A stretch of DNA of 6,956 nucleotides from Spirochaetota bacterium (GTDB taxonomy: Bacteria; Spirochaetota; UBA4802; JAFGJZ01): NCBI GenBank assembly GCA_023396615.1, contig JAEWVM010000173.1:1-6956 (forward strand), read 5' to 3'. Position numbers and translations under genes: made by a program. The notes beneath the pieces are model-generated. The model saw only the letters and a list, made by a program, of their open reading frames with translations. It had not been told where the DNA came from and ran no database searches. This document shows, piece by piece, positions 1 to 5,617 of the stretch (the first letter of the stretch is position 1; each line of letters opens with the position of its first letter).

Positions 1-300
1 AATGTTTATTTTCTTTATGCATTTTATATTTTGGATAATCTGATGTTTTCAACGAAAATTGCCAGAACAACTTATCTTAATAAAATAGCGCTTAAAAAAG
101 CGGATATTGCTCCGACAATATCTTTGGGTATTTCACTTGATCATGCAGTTTCAATGACCATTCCTGCAGTCGGAGGAATCATCTGGAATATTTTCGGATA
201 TTCAAATCTTTTTCTTTTTGCGGCGGTTCTTGCTGTATTCTCGCTTGTTGCGGCATTGTTTGTGAAATATGAAAAGAAGGAAAGTCTATCAGCCGGATAA
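1..300 (+). CDS. MFS transporter, C-terminal end (5' partial)
   Basis: This is the 3' end of a gene whose frame is already open at base 1, so the true start lies outside the window; the TTG at 31 is not a credible start. The visible 99 residues contain FSTKIARTTYLNKIAL, an ISLGISLDHAVSMTIPAVGG stretch, then WNIFGYSNLFLFAAVLAVFSLVAALFV and a short charged tail (KYEKKESLSAG). This layout of a helix with a mid-membrane proline and glycine pair, a short loop, and a final hydrophobic helix ending in a charged cytoplasmic tail matches the last two membrane segments of major facilitator superfamily permeases. The substrate cannot be read from this piece. The gene runs towards flaG (convergent, 97 bases between stops), so there is no operon link with the flagellar genes. 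Family assignment is by recognition only; the MFS call is fairly safe and the subfamily is unknown. Confidence 0.72.
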   Translation, partial: NVYFLYAFYILDNLMFSTKIARTTYLNKIALKKADIAPTISLGISLDHAVSMTIPAVGGIIWNIFGYSNLFLFAAVLAVFSLVAALFVKYEKKESLSAG

Positions 301-382
301 ATTGTAGACAATAGTTTTTCTGTATCACCTGCAAACGCAGGATGATTAACATTTATAATAAATAATTACACCGTCATCGGCG

Positions 383-417
383 TAATAGACACAAAGCTCA
401 GCGCTTTGTGTCTATTA
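383..417. terminator. Perfect 15-bp hairpin between convergent genes, flaG stop codon in its loop
   Basis: Bases 383-397 (TAATAGACACAAAGC) and 403-417 (GCTTTGTGTCTATTA) are perfect reverse complements around a five-base loop. On the minus strand the loop is GCTGA and holds the TGA stop of flaG; the entry-side arm encodes its last codons. It lies between convergent genes and could end transcription from both sides. Neither side has a clear T run, so it is not a textbook rho-independent terminator and may instead protect the 3' end of the mRNA. Confidence 0.6.
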
Positions 418-745
418 AAAGACCAATCATCTGATGAATGTTTTCAAGCAGTCTGACCATCTCTTCCGATGGGATCTGCTTAACAACTTCATTTGTTGAA
501 GGATCCATCACTCTCATTATCACGCGTTTAGTGTCTTCATCATAAGAAAATGACACGCGCGAATCGACTTGTTTCGCCGCATTGTTGAGTGTTTCAATTG
601 ATTTCCCGAGATCAGGTCCCGCGGCATCCGTGCCGCTTAGTTTATTTCCGGTTTCGGAAAGATGAATTTCGCCCTGTTTGAGGACAACATTTTCCGAAGT
701 CCTGAAATCGGAAATGGAACTTTTTAATACAGCTCCGATATCCAT
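398..745 (-). CDS. flaG: FlaG-family flagellar protein
   Basis: A 115-residue protein of the usual FlaG length. The N-terminal half (about 1-60) is polar and likely disordered. The C-terminal half carries the family signature: a short amphipathic start (ETLNNAAKQVDSRVSFSYDEDTKRVIMRVMD, about 51-81), then NEVVKQIPSEEMVRLLENIHQMIGLLIDTKR (about 85-115), with the characteristic QIPSEEM and GLLIDT blocks. FlaG proteins occur in flagellin loci and influence filament length or assembly in several bacteria; the biochemical role in spirochaetes is not settled. The start ATG follows AAGGAGGCAGT, a strong ribosome site, and no other start is needed. The gene is third after two flagellin genes on the same strand, but a strong terminator sits just upstream of its ribosome site, so it should be expressed by readthrough or below flagellin level. 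Confidence 0.9.
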   Translation of the reverse strand: MDIGAVLKSSISDFRTSENVVLKQGEIHLSETGNKLSGTDAAGPDLGKSIETLNNAAKQVDSRVSFSYDEDTKRVIMRVMDPSTNEVVKQIPSEEMVRLLENIHQMIGLLIDTKR

Positions 746-761
746 ACTGCCTCCTTGCAGT
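746..761 (-). promoter_or_regulatory. flaG Shine-Dalgarno displayed in a six-base hairpin loop (possible CsrA site)
   Basis: On the minus strand ACTGC-AAGGAG-GCAGT forms a perfect 5-bp stem with the ribosome binding sequence AAGGAG as a six-base loop; the ATG follows immediately. The loop fits the A-N-GGA-N motif that CsrA/RsmE proteins bind in hexaloops. The same loop on a 4-bp stem precedes the upstream flaB gene. The structure is read directly; binding by CsrA is inferred. Confidence 0.5.
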
Positions 762-765
762 TTTT

Positions 766-802
766 AAAAAAAGTCTTCTCCGGTTTCCCGGACCGGAGAA
801 GA
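766..802 (-). terminator. Rho-independent terminator downstream of the second flaB
   Basis: Bases 774-784 (TCTTCTCCGGT) and 792-802 (ACCGGAGAAGA) are perfect 11-bp arms around a seven-base loop. Read on the minus strand, the hairpin is followed by one C and then seven T (complement of A766-772). This is a textbook terminator placed 44 bases after the flaB stop and just ahead of the flaG ribosome site, which should make flagellin transcripts more abundant than flaG transcripts. Confidence 0.9.
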
Positions 803-845
803 GTGAAGCAGATCGCACTGCACAACCGCTTCGGTAATCAGATTC

Positions 846-1688
846 TCATTGCAGTAACTTTACGACCAGCTGAGGCTGTGAATTTGCTTGAGACAACATC
901 GCAACACCACTCTGAACGAGAATCTGGTTCTTTGTGAACTCAACCATTTCCGCCGCCATATCCGCATCCCTTATTCTGGAATCGGCTGCCATCATATTTT
1001 CATATGACAGATTCAGCGCTTTGGCCGTGTTTTCCATTCTGTTGTAATAGGCCCCGAGGTCTGCCCTTTGGCGGTTAAGCCTGTCTAACCCCCGGTCGAT
1101 GAAACCAAGCATCGTATTTGCTTCTCCAACAGTGGAAATCGTCCTTTTATTAGCGGCATTCCAGAGATTTAGTGCCCTCGAGCTCATCGTAGTGATGAAT
1201 GCCCGTATTCTCTGGTTCGCATTAGGCCCGACGTGAAAGAACATGCTTCCTGTTTTGCTCGAATGAGAAAAAACACCGGTGAGCATTTTCATTCTGTTAA
1301 ATTCGGCTGAAGTGGATATTCTGTCGATTTCATCAATCAAAGAAGATACTTCAACCTGAATCTGCTGACGGTCCTGATTTGAATAAATGCCGTTCGCCGC
1401 CTGAACAGACAGTGTTCTTACCCTCTGTAAAATGTCATTGATCTGCTGTAGTGATCCTTCGGCCACCTGTATGAAAGACAGCCCGTTCATGGTATTCTTC
1501 TCAGCCTGGAACAATCCATTGATCTGCGTGCGCATCTTTTCCGACACAGCAAGACCCGAAGCATCGTCTCCAGCTTTGTTGATCGCCTGACCAGAGGATA
1601 ATCTCTCAATTGATCGGTCCAAATTCTGAGTCATTAATTTGAGATGCCTGTTCGCGAATATGGCGCTCATGTTGTGATTGATTCTCAT
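846..1688 (-). CDS. flaB: Flagellin, FlaB-type periplasmic filament core protein (second copy)
   Basis: A 280-residue flagellin that has only the D0/D1 helical domains, the normal size for spirochaetal FlaB proteins. The N-terminal domain shows INHNMSAIFANRHL, LSSGQAINKAGDDASGLAVSEKMR (about 31-54) and VRTLSVQAANGIYSNQDRQQIQ. The centre has SMFFHVGPNANQRIRAFITTM (about 148-168), and the C-terminal domain has DSRIRDADMAAEMVEFTKNQILVQSGVAMLSQAN ending in KLLQ. It would be exported by the flagellar type III system and polymerise into the periplasmic filament. It is clearly diverged from the neighbouring flagellin: ITTMSSRAL replaces YIGTMTAQAF and the tail is NSQPQLVVKLLQ instead of LQTQSVLRLLS, so the two are probably distinct filament subunits. 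The ATG follows AAGGGAGGGATTT, a strong ribosome site. It lies 291 bases downstream of the first flaB and ends at its own terminator. Confidence 0.95.
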   Translation of the reverse strand: MRINHNMSAIFANRHLKLMTQNLDRSIERLSSGQAINKAGDDASGLAVSEKMRTQINGLFQAEKNTMNGLSFIQVAEGSLQQINDILQRVRTLSVQAANGIYSNQDRQQIQVEVSSLIDEIDRISTSAEFNRMKMLTGVFSHSSKTGSMFFHVGPNANQRIRAFITTMSSRALNLWNAANKRTISTVGEANTMLGFIDRGLDRLNRQRADLGAYYNRMENTAKALNLSYENMMAADSRIRDADMAAEMVEFTKNQILVQSGVAMLSQANSQPQLVVKLLQ

Positions 1689-1747
1689 AAATCCCTCCCT
1701 TGTGTCCTTTAGGCGGATTTATTTATGATTGTATTTAAATGCCGCCT
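1687..1747 (-). promoter_or_regulatory. flaB leader with two mutually exclusive hairpins (possible translational switch)
   Basis: In the mRNA (minus strand) the segment TAAATCCGCCT can pair upstream with AGGCGG-C-ATTTA (DNA arms 1711-1721 and 1736-1747, 11 bp with one bulged base). Alternatively, ATAAATCC at 1722-1715 can pair downstream with GGATTTAT at 1694-1687, a perfect 8-bp stem that takes in the first two bases of the flaB start codon and closes the ribosome site in a 20-base loop. Bases 1715-1721 belong to both stems, so only one can form at a time. The 20-base loop and its edge hold several A-N-GGA motifs. The pairing is read directly; its use as a switch is inferred. Confidence 0.4.
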
Positions 1748-1752
1748 GATTT

Positions 1753-1777
1753 CGGCATTCTCATCATGAGAAAGCCG
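1753..1777. repeat. 25-base near-perfect palindrome upstream of the second flaB
   Basis: CGGC (1753-1756) pairs with GCCG (1774-1777), and inside it TTCTCAT (1758-1764) pairs with ATGAGAA (1766-1772) around a single C; only the A-A pair at 1757/1773 is mismatched. It lies 65-90 bases upstream of the flaB start. It could be an operator for a dimeric protein or part of the structured intergenic RNA. No terminator T run follows on either strand. Confidence 0.45.
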
Positions 1778-1817
1778 TCCTTCTTGCGAAGGTAAGGTTT
1801 TCTCCTTTATTGCTGTC

Positions 1818-1914
1818 CAAACTGCCCAAAATTCAGACAACAATGGATGCCGGGATTCCGGCGCCCATTGATGCCTCCCGACATCAAAAGGCGCCGGAAG
1901 CCTGGGACAGTTTG
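1818..1914. repeat. Extended dyad element between the two flagellin genes
   Basis: Nested inverted repeats cover almost 100 bases: an outer pair CAAACTG (1818-1824) and CAGTTTG (1908-1914), with CCC/GGG continuing it; a perfect 10-bp inner pair TTCCGGCGCC (1856-1865) and GGCGCCGGAA (1890-1899); and a tip TTGATG/CATCAA (1868-1873 and 1882-1887). The middle resembles the GGCGCC hairpin at 3200-3219, so both may belong to one dispersed repeat family. It could be a small mobile repeat or a folded region of the flagellin transcript. It contains no gene. Confidence 0.45.
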
Positions 1915-1979
1915 TTCAAAACACAAGAGAGGTTTCGAATCAATCACTGATAAAAGTTTTCAAAGATCAAACATTCTTC

Positions 1980-1997
1980 TTAAGACAAAAGTCTTAA
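1980..1997 (-). terminator. Hairpin overlapping the stop codon of the first flaB (weak terminator or 3' end)
   Basis: TTAAGAC (1980-1986) and GTCTTAA (1991-1997) pair perfectly around a four-base loop that reads TTTT on the minus strand. The arms comprise the last codons and the TAA of flaB. No T run follows, so strong termination is doubtful and readthrough towards the second flaB is plausible. Confidence 0.4.
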
Positions 1998-2828
1998 TAC
2001 TGACTGAGTCTGCAAATTGGCCTGAGAGAGCATTGCTGTTCCGCTCTGCACAAGAACCTGATTTTTGGTGAAGTCAACCATGACTTCAGCCATATCAGCG
2101 TCTCTTATGCGCGATTCAGATGACTGGATATTCTCAAACGCCGTCATGAGCCCTTTTGAGGTCATTTCGAGACGGTTGTAATATGCCCCGAGATCGGCTC
2201 TTTGTTTAGATAATGTCTGAAGGGCATTATCGAGAATACCTATAGAGGCATTCGCACCGCCTGGAGAAGTTAATGAAAGAGTGATCTTACTAGTTCCGTC
2301 TTTCATTGAAAAAGCCTGCGCAGTCATCGTTCCGATGTAAACTCTTGTGCGCTGATTTGCATTAGCTCCTATGTGAAACCACATGCTTGCCTTCGGATTC
2401 TTTCTGGCGAATTCGCCTGTAAGAATCTTGAAGCGGTTGAATTCAGCCTGAGATGCAGTTCTGTCGACTTCGTCGACAAGAGCCGATACTTCAACCTGAA
2501 TAAGCTGACGGTCTTCCGGCGCATAGATACCGTTTGCTGCCTGAACAGCGAGAACTCTCATTCTCTGGATAATCTTCGCAGTCTGATCAAGATAACCTTC
2601 AGCGGTCTGAACAAAGCTCATTCCGTCTTCGGTATTTCTTTCAGCCTGGCGGAGACCCATAATCTGAGTTCTCATTTTTTCAGAAACAGCCAAACCGGAA
2701 GCATCGTCTCCCGATTTGTTGATTCTTTCGCCGCTAGAGAGTTTCTGCATGCTTTTATCCACTTCCCAGTGGGTAAACTTAAGAACGCGATTCGCATTGA
2801 TCGCACCCATGTTGTGATTGATAATCAT
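1980..2828 (-). CDS. flaB: Flagellin, FlaB-type periplasmic filament core protein (first copy)
   Basis: A 282-residue flagellin of the D0/D1-only kind used for spirochaetal periplasmic filaments. Visible blocks are MIINHNMGAINANRVLKF at the N terminus, LSSGERINKSGDDASGLAVSEKMRTQI (about 30-56), RQAERNTEDGMSFVQTAEGYL, AANGIYAPEDRQLIQVEVSALVDEVDR (about 97-123), ASMWFHIGANANQRTRVYIGTMTAQAF (about 146-172), and C-terminal KQRADLGAYYNRLE, ESRIRDADMAEVMVDFTKNQVLVQSGTAMLSQAN. It is closer to the general spirochaetal FlaB pattern than the downstream copy and is probably the major or ancestral subunit. The ATG follows AAAGGAG with normal spacing. The upstream region holds no obvious sigma28 box (TAAA, about 15 bases, GCCGATAA). 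A weak sigma70-like alternative, TTGATG with TTATAT 17 bases later on the minus strand near 2955-2985, is only a guess. Confidence 0.95.
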   Translation of the reverse strand: MIINHNMGAINANRVLKFTHWEVDKSMQKLSSGERINKSGDDASGLAVSEKMRTQIMGLRQAERNTEDGMSFVQTAEGYLDQTAKIIQRMRVLAVQAANGIYAPEDRQLIQVEVSALVDEVDRTASQAEFNRFKILTGEFARKNPKASMWFHIGANANQRTRVYIGTMTAQAFSMKDGTSKITLSLTSPGGANASIGILDNALQTLSKQRADLGAYYNRLEMTSKGLMTAFENIQSSESRIRDADMAEVMVDFTKNQVLVQSGTAMLSQANLQTQSVLRLLS

Positions 2829-2830
2829 AG

Positions 2831-2844
2831 TACACTCCTTTGTA
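2831..2844 (-). promoter_or_regulatory. flaB Shine-Dalgarno displayed in a six-base hairpin loop (possible CsrA site)
   Basis: On the minus strand TACA-AAGGAG-TGTA makes a 4-bp stem with the ribosome binding sequence as the loop, two bases before the ATG. The context AUACAAAGGAGUGU also resembles the CsrA consensus RUACARGGAUGU with two extra bases. The loop is identical to the one before flaG. CsrA control of flagellin leaders is established in Bacillus (hag) and reported for Borrelia flaB; for this organism it is inference. Confidence 0.5.
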
Positions 2845-2873
2845 TCTTTTTATGTATTTGGCTTCCTTGCCAA

Positions 2874-2898
2874 CCGGTCACCGGGCAGTGGTAACCGG
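2874..2898. repeat. Inverted repeat in the flaB upstream region
   Basis: CCGGTCACC (2874-2882) pairs with GGTAACCGG (2890-2898) with one C-A mismatch and a seven-base loop; an outer GGCTT/AAGCC pair (about 2860-2864 and 2899-2903) extends it with a bulge. It lies 46-70 bases upstream of the flaB start codon, in the probable leader or promoter zone, and may be a leader hairpin or an operator. Confidence 0.4.
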
Positions 2899-2903
2899 AA
2901 GCC

Positions 2904-3185
2904 TTGATACCCAAACGCACACAGAGTCAAAGAAAGTTCCAGGCTTGTATCTGGGCGGATATAAGACGGGAAAAACTATGTCATCAATCTGCAGACTAGC
3001 CGTGTTTTGAAAGAACGAGGGTTAGAGTCTGTTGAGACCTATCCCTGTTCGTAATATCGCCACCAATGGTAGCAGGGTTTAAGGCGATAAGAAGCGATTG
3101 AGGTTGATTAACGGATATTATTATTAAATATGAACTGTAATCATGTTGTTTTTGCTTATGTTGAAAAAAAATGAATTTTTCCCTC
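2904..3185. other. Intergenic region with no convincing gene
   Basis: This stretch has no credible coding region on either strand. It should contain the promoter of the minus-strand flagellin block. The only clear structure is TATCGCC (3055-3061) pairing perfectly with GGCGATA (3083-3089), enclosing a small ACCA/TGGT stem (3062-3070). The right part (3110-3180) is AT-rich. A short open frame on the minus strand here lacks a ribosome site and any recognisable protein character. Confidence 0.5.
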
Positions 3186-3554
3186 AAGCCGGGCGGGCTT
3201 CAAAGGCTGGCGCCTTTGAGATTCATTCAACTTCTGCCCGAGAGTCAGGCGTACTTCATAAGGCTTCGCCTTATGAATTCGTTGTTCGCATGGTCTCATG
3301 CGATAAGATCAAAAGGGACCGGGCTTCTTCCTCGGCGGCTTTAACATCCTGTTGCCGCCTCGCTAGTGCTCATCCTGAGCACACGGCCAGCCCTTCCCTG
3401 AGCGTCAGGATGACGCAAATCCAACGCGGACACGATGTCAATTAGCGTTGGACAGTGAAATCCCCGCCCGCTCTTTGTCGCGACAGAACTATCGCGCATT
3501 ACTCCGTAATGTCTGCGATAGTCTGCGCGAATGAGGTGTCCGACTGCGTCGGAC
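3186..3554. repeat. Dense cluster of about a dozen perfect inverted repeats
   Basis: Arms (loop or spacer): AAGCC/GGCTT 3186-3200 (5); TCAAAGGC/GCCTTTGA 3200-3219 (4); TTCATAAGGC/GCCTTATGAA 3255-3277 (3); TCGCATG/CATGCGA 3286-3303 (4); GGCGGC/GCCGCC 3334-3359 (14); GTGCTCA/TGAGCAC 3366-3382 (3); TCATCCTGA/TCAGGATGA 3370-3413 (26); GCGTCA/TGACGC 3402-3416 (3); CCAACGC/GCGTTGG 3421-3451 (17, with an inner GACA/TGTC); TGTCGCGACA 3476-3485; ACTATCGC/GCGATAGT 3488-3522 with inner CATTAC/GTAATG (3); GTCCGAC/GTCGGAC 3538-3554 (3). The region is richer in G and C than the flanks. It resembles stacked REP/BIME-like palindromic repeats and lies where the flagellar block meets the RHS locus. No protein gene is supported here. 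Confidence 0.75.
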
Positions 3555-3674
3555 GATTTTAAAGGCTTTTTCTATCATTTATTTATTGCTTCGAGAGCTC
3601 ACGATTGCTTCTCTTCCTATGGGTCGGGATGATGCGATTTCAGTGCGGACTAATCAGGCTTGCAGAATAAGGCT

Positions 3675-3702
3675 TTGCATTTGTAATATTGCGGGTTATA
3701 AT
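3675..3702 (+). promoter_or_regulatory. Candidate sigma70-type promoter for the RHS cassette
   Basis: A perfect TATAAT (3697-3702) lies 16 bases after TTGCAT (3675-3680), a weak match to TTGACA. Transcription would begin near 3709, about 60 bases before the RHS frame opens. Since the RHS gene is truncated at its 5' end, this promoter may be incidental in AT-rich DNA. Confidence 0.35.
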
Positions 3703-3820
3703 TTTAGATTGACGATGAAATTGTTTAATATAAAAGATAATTAAATCAATGTTGTTAAAGATTCTTTAAAGAGGAAACGTAATATCCGCGAGCGGAACGG
3801 AAGCTTACGTTAAAAACATA

Positions 3821-5617
3821 TTGTACAATGAACACGGACAGAGAACGGAGATAGACTACGGAAACAATGTTGTGACGAAGTACGCCTACGATGACGAGAA
3901 TCTGAGACTGAAAAATATAGAGACGACGAAAGGCGGACGCACGATACAGAGCCTGACTTATGATTACGACGATACGGGAAATGTGACGAGAAGGAGCAAT
4001 GACGGGTTTCAGACGAAGGACGATAACAGAAAGTTCGCCGAACACAATTACGAATACGACAGTCTAAATAGGCTTGTAAAAGCAAAGGGAAGCTATACGA
4101 GAAGCGGATTGATAATAGACAATATGCTGCAGAAGTATGACACCAAATATGATTATACGCCCGGCGGAAACATATCGAGGAAGAAACAGAGCGCGTGGGG
4201 AGTGGGAACTGAAGGCAACTCGATAACCGACGTGAATCTTTCTTACGATAACGAGTACAAATACGACTCGCCGAAGCCGCACGCTGTGACGAAGGTCGGA
4301 AGCACGGAATATACGTACGATCTTGACGGACGCATGACGGGAAGCTACGACAGCTCGTCGAAGTTTAAAAGAACGTTTACATGGGACGAAGAAGGAAGAC
4401 TCCTTAAAACCGTCGACAACAAACACACGACGGATTACAGATATGATGCAAACGGTGAACGAATATGCAAGTACAGCGACTTAGGTGAAACAATCTACGC
4501 GAGCGGATACTACACGGAAACCGACGGAAAGAAAATCTCCAAGCATATCTACATAGGTTCAACGAGAGTCGCGAGTCAGGTGATGAGCCGAAGCTGCGAA
4601 ACCAGCACAACCATGAAGCGCGAAAACACACTGTATTACCACACCGACCATCTCGGCAGTTCAGGCTATGTGACGGATAAGAAGGGTGAGTTCTACGAGC
4701 ACACGGAATATACTTCGAGCGGAGAGAGTTGGGTGAACGAGAAGGTTACGGGGAATGCGAATCTTCCGTTCAAGTATACCTCGAAGGAGATGGACTCGGA
4801 GACAGGGTTGTACTACCATAGCGCCAGATATAGAGACGCAAGAACAGGTGTGTGGTTGAGTTGTGATCCGATATTGGAAATGTATCTAGAAGGTAAACCG
4901 AATGGGGGGATTTATAACTCAATCAATTTAAACCTTTATCATTATGCAGGAAATAATCCTGTAGCATATACTGATCCCACTGGAATGCTTGATAGGAAAT
5001 CTGAATCAATAGCTGTTGAGAAAGAAGGAGTAACAATAACTTATCAAGTTAATGGGGGTAAAGTTGAAGATGGTGATACTTTCTGGTCAATAGCTAAAGA
5101 AGAAATTGAAGCGGCGGGGGGAGAAGCTACCAATTCAAAAATTAATAAAACTGCAAAAGCCATTATGAAAGCAAATGGATATGAAAATGACAAATTGAAA
5201 CCTGGTGATAAACTGATAACAGGAATTTACGAAACTGGAATATATGAAAAAGGTATAGAAAGCGTTTATCCTGAGTTATTTTTGTTTGGAGGAGCGAAAG
5301 CAGGTCAGTTAGCATATAAAGGAATGCAGAAATTCCTTATGAGTGACACGGGAATAAAGCTGTTACTTCTTGGAGGTGCAGGTTCAATAGGGATCCAAAA
5401 TGGTTTGAGATATGGAACTGCAAGACTTTCAAATATGTTATTAAGTAATGCTCCATTATTCAATTCTCAAGCGAATAATGTTTACGAATTTCTGTCACCG
5501 TGGTTAGATACGGCCGATATGTCTATGCCAACATCACGAATTGGAAAAATCTCAGCAGGAGTTAGATTGTTTGACGTTCTGCTTGAAAATTTTGAAAATT
5601 CTAAGGATGATAAATAA
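3821..5617 (+). CDS. RHS/YD-repeat polymorphic toxin, 5'-truncated, with LysM-like C-terminal tip
   Basis: RHS proteins are large secreted shells of YD repeats that enclose a variable C-terminal effector. This copy has 598 residues from a poor TTG start. The RHS-like frame (AYVKNILYNEHGQR) continues upstream to 3770 without a proper start, so the gene is truncated at its 5' end. YD motifs recur, for example YAYDDENLRLKN, YDYDDTGNVTR, YEYDSLNRLVKAKG and YRYDANGERICKY. The core ends with HTDHLGSSGYVTD, SETGLYYHSARYRDARTGVWLSCDPI and NPVAYTDPTGM (D385-M389). Against the usual core, TSKE stands for TGKE and DARTG for DPRTG. The tip (about 390-598) contains a LysM-like segment (about 410-466: EDGDTFWSIAKEE, then ANGYENDKLKPGDKLI) and a hydrophobic stretch LLLLGGAGSIGI. 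No catalytic motif is recognised. The tip is AT-rich, unlike the core. The next gene overlaps the stop codon. Orphan toxin cassette is the best reading; toxicity is unproven. Confidence 0.85.
   Translation: MYNEHGQRTEIDYGNNVVTKYAYDDENLRLKNIETTKGGRTIQSLTYDYDDTGNVTRRSNDGFQTKDDNRKFAEHNYEYDSLNRLVKAKGSYTRSGLIIDNMLQKYDTKYDYTPGGNISRKKQSAWGVGTEGNSITDVNLSYDNEYKYDSPKPHAVTKVGSTEYTYDLDGRMTGSYDSSSKFKRTFTWDEEGRLLKTVDNKHTTDYRYDANGERICKYSDLGETIYASGYYTETDGKKISKHIYIGSTRVASQVMSRSCETSTTMKRENTLYYHTDHLGSSGYVTDKKGEFYEHTEYTSSGESWVNEKVTGNANLPFKYTSKEMDSETGLYYHSARYRDARTGVWLSCDPILEMYLEGKPNGGIYNSINLNLYHYAGNNPVAYTDPTGMLDRKSESIAVEKEGVTITYQVNGGKVEDGDTFWSIAKEEIEAAGGEATNSKINKTAKAIMKANGYENDKLKPGDKLITGIYETGIYEKGIESVYPELFLFGGAKAGQLAYKGMQKFLMSDTGIKLLLLGGAGSIGIQNGLRYGTARLSNMLLSNAPLFNSQANNVYEFLSPWLDTADMSMPTSRIGKISAGVRLFDVLLENFENSKDDK
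4076..4143 (+). repeat. Core segment repeated at the right window edge (first copy)
   Basis: This 68-base stretch of the RHS core (residues 86-108, VKAKGSYTRSG to QKYDT) recurs at 6889-6956 with four differences, all synonymous (GTA/GTG, GCA/GCT, GGA/GGG, TTG/CTG). Upstream of it the two copies are unrelated. Confidence 0.93.

Noticed and set aside
755..937. 60-codon + strand frame across the terminator
   Set aside because: It overlaps the flaB end and a clear terminator, and no support for expression is visible.
1847..2071. 74-codon + strand frame over the intergenic dyad and the end of flaB
   Set aside because: It overlaps the certain flaB gene and the dyad element, and it has no ribosome site.
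2373..2894. 173-codon open frame on the + strand opposite flaB
   Set aside because: It is antisense to a certain flagellin gene, and its coding potential follows from the flaB codons.
2829..3000. Sigma28-type flagellar promoter before the first flaB
   Set aside because: No TAAA and GCCGATAA pair with about 15 bases between was found; partial matches have wrong spacing.
2996..3187. 63-codon open frame on the minus strand upstream of the flagellin block
   Set aside because: It has no ribosome site, no motif and ordinary length for a chance frame.
3143..3445. 100-codon open frame on the + strand over the palindrome cluster
   Set aside because: It has no ribosome site, its sequence is dictated by the inverted repeats, and the product has no recognisable protein character.
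3186..3554. CRISPR array or integron attC sites
   Set aside because: The palindromes differ from one another in sequence and spacing, there are no equal spacers, and no cas or integrase gene is present.
3715..3744. Nine-codon upstream ORF (MKLFNIKDN) after the candidate promoter
   Set aside because: It is too short, in AT-rich DNA, without a ribosome site or attenuator structure. It could be chance.
3755..4631. Several minus-strand open frames opposite the RHS core
   Set aside because: They are shadows of the repetitive YD-repeat codons, with Arg- and Ser-rich products and no ribosome sites.
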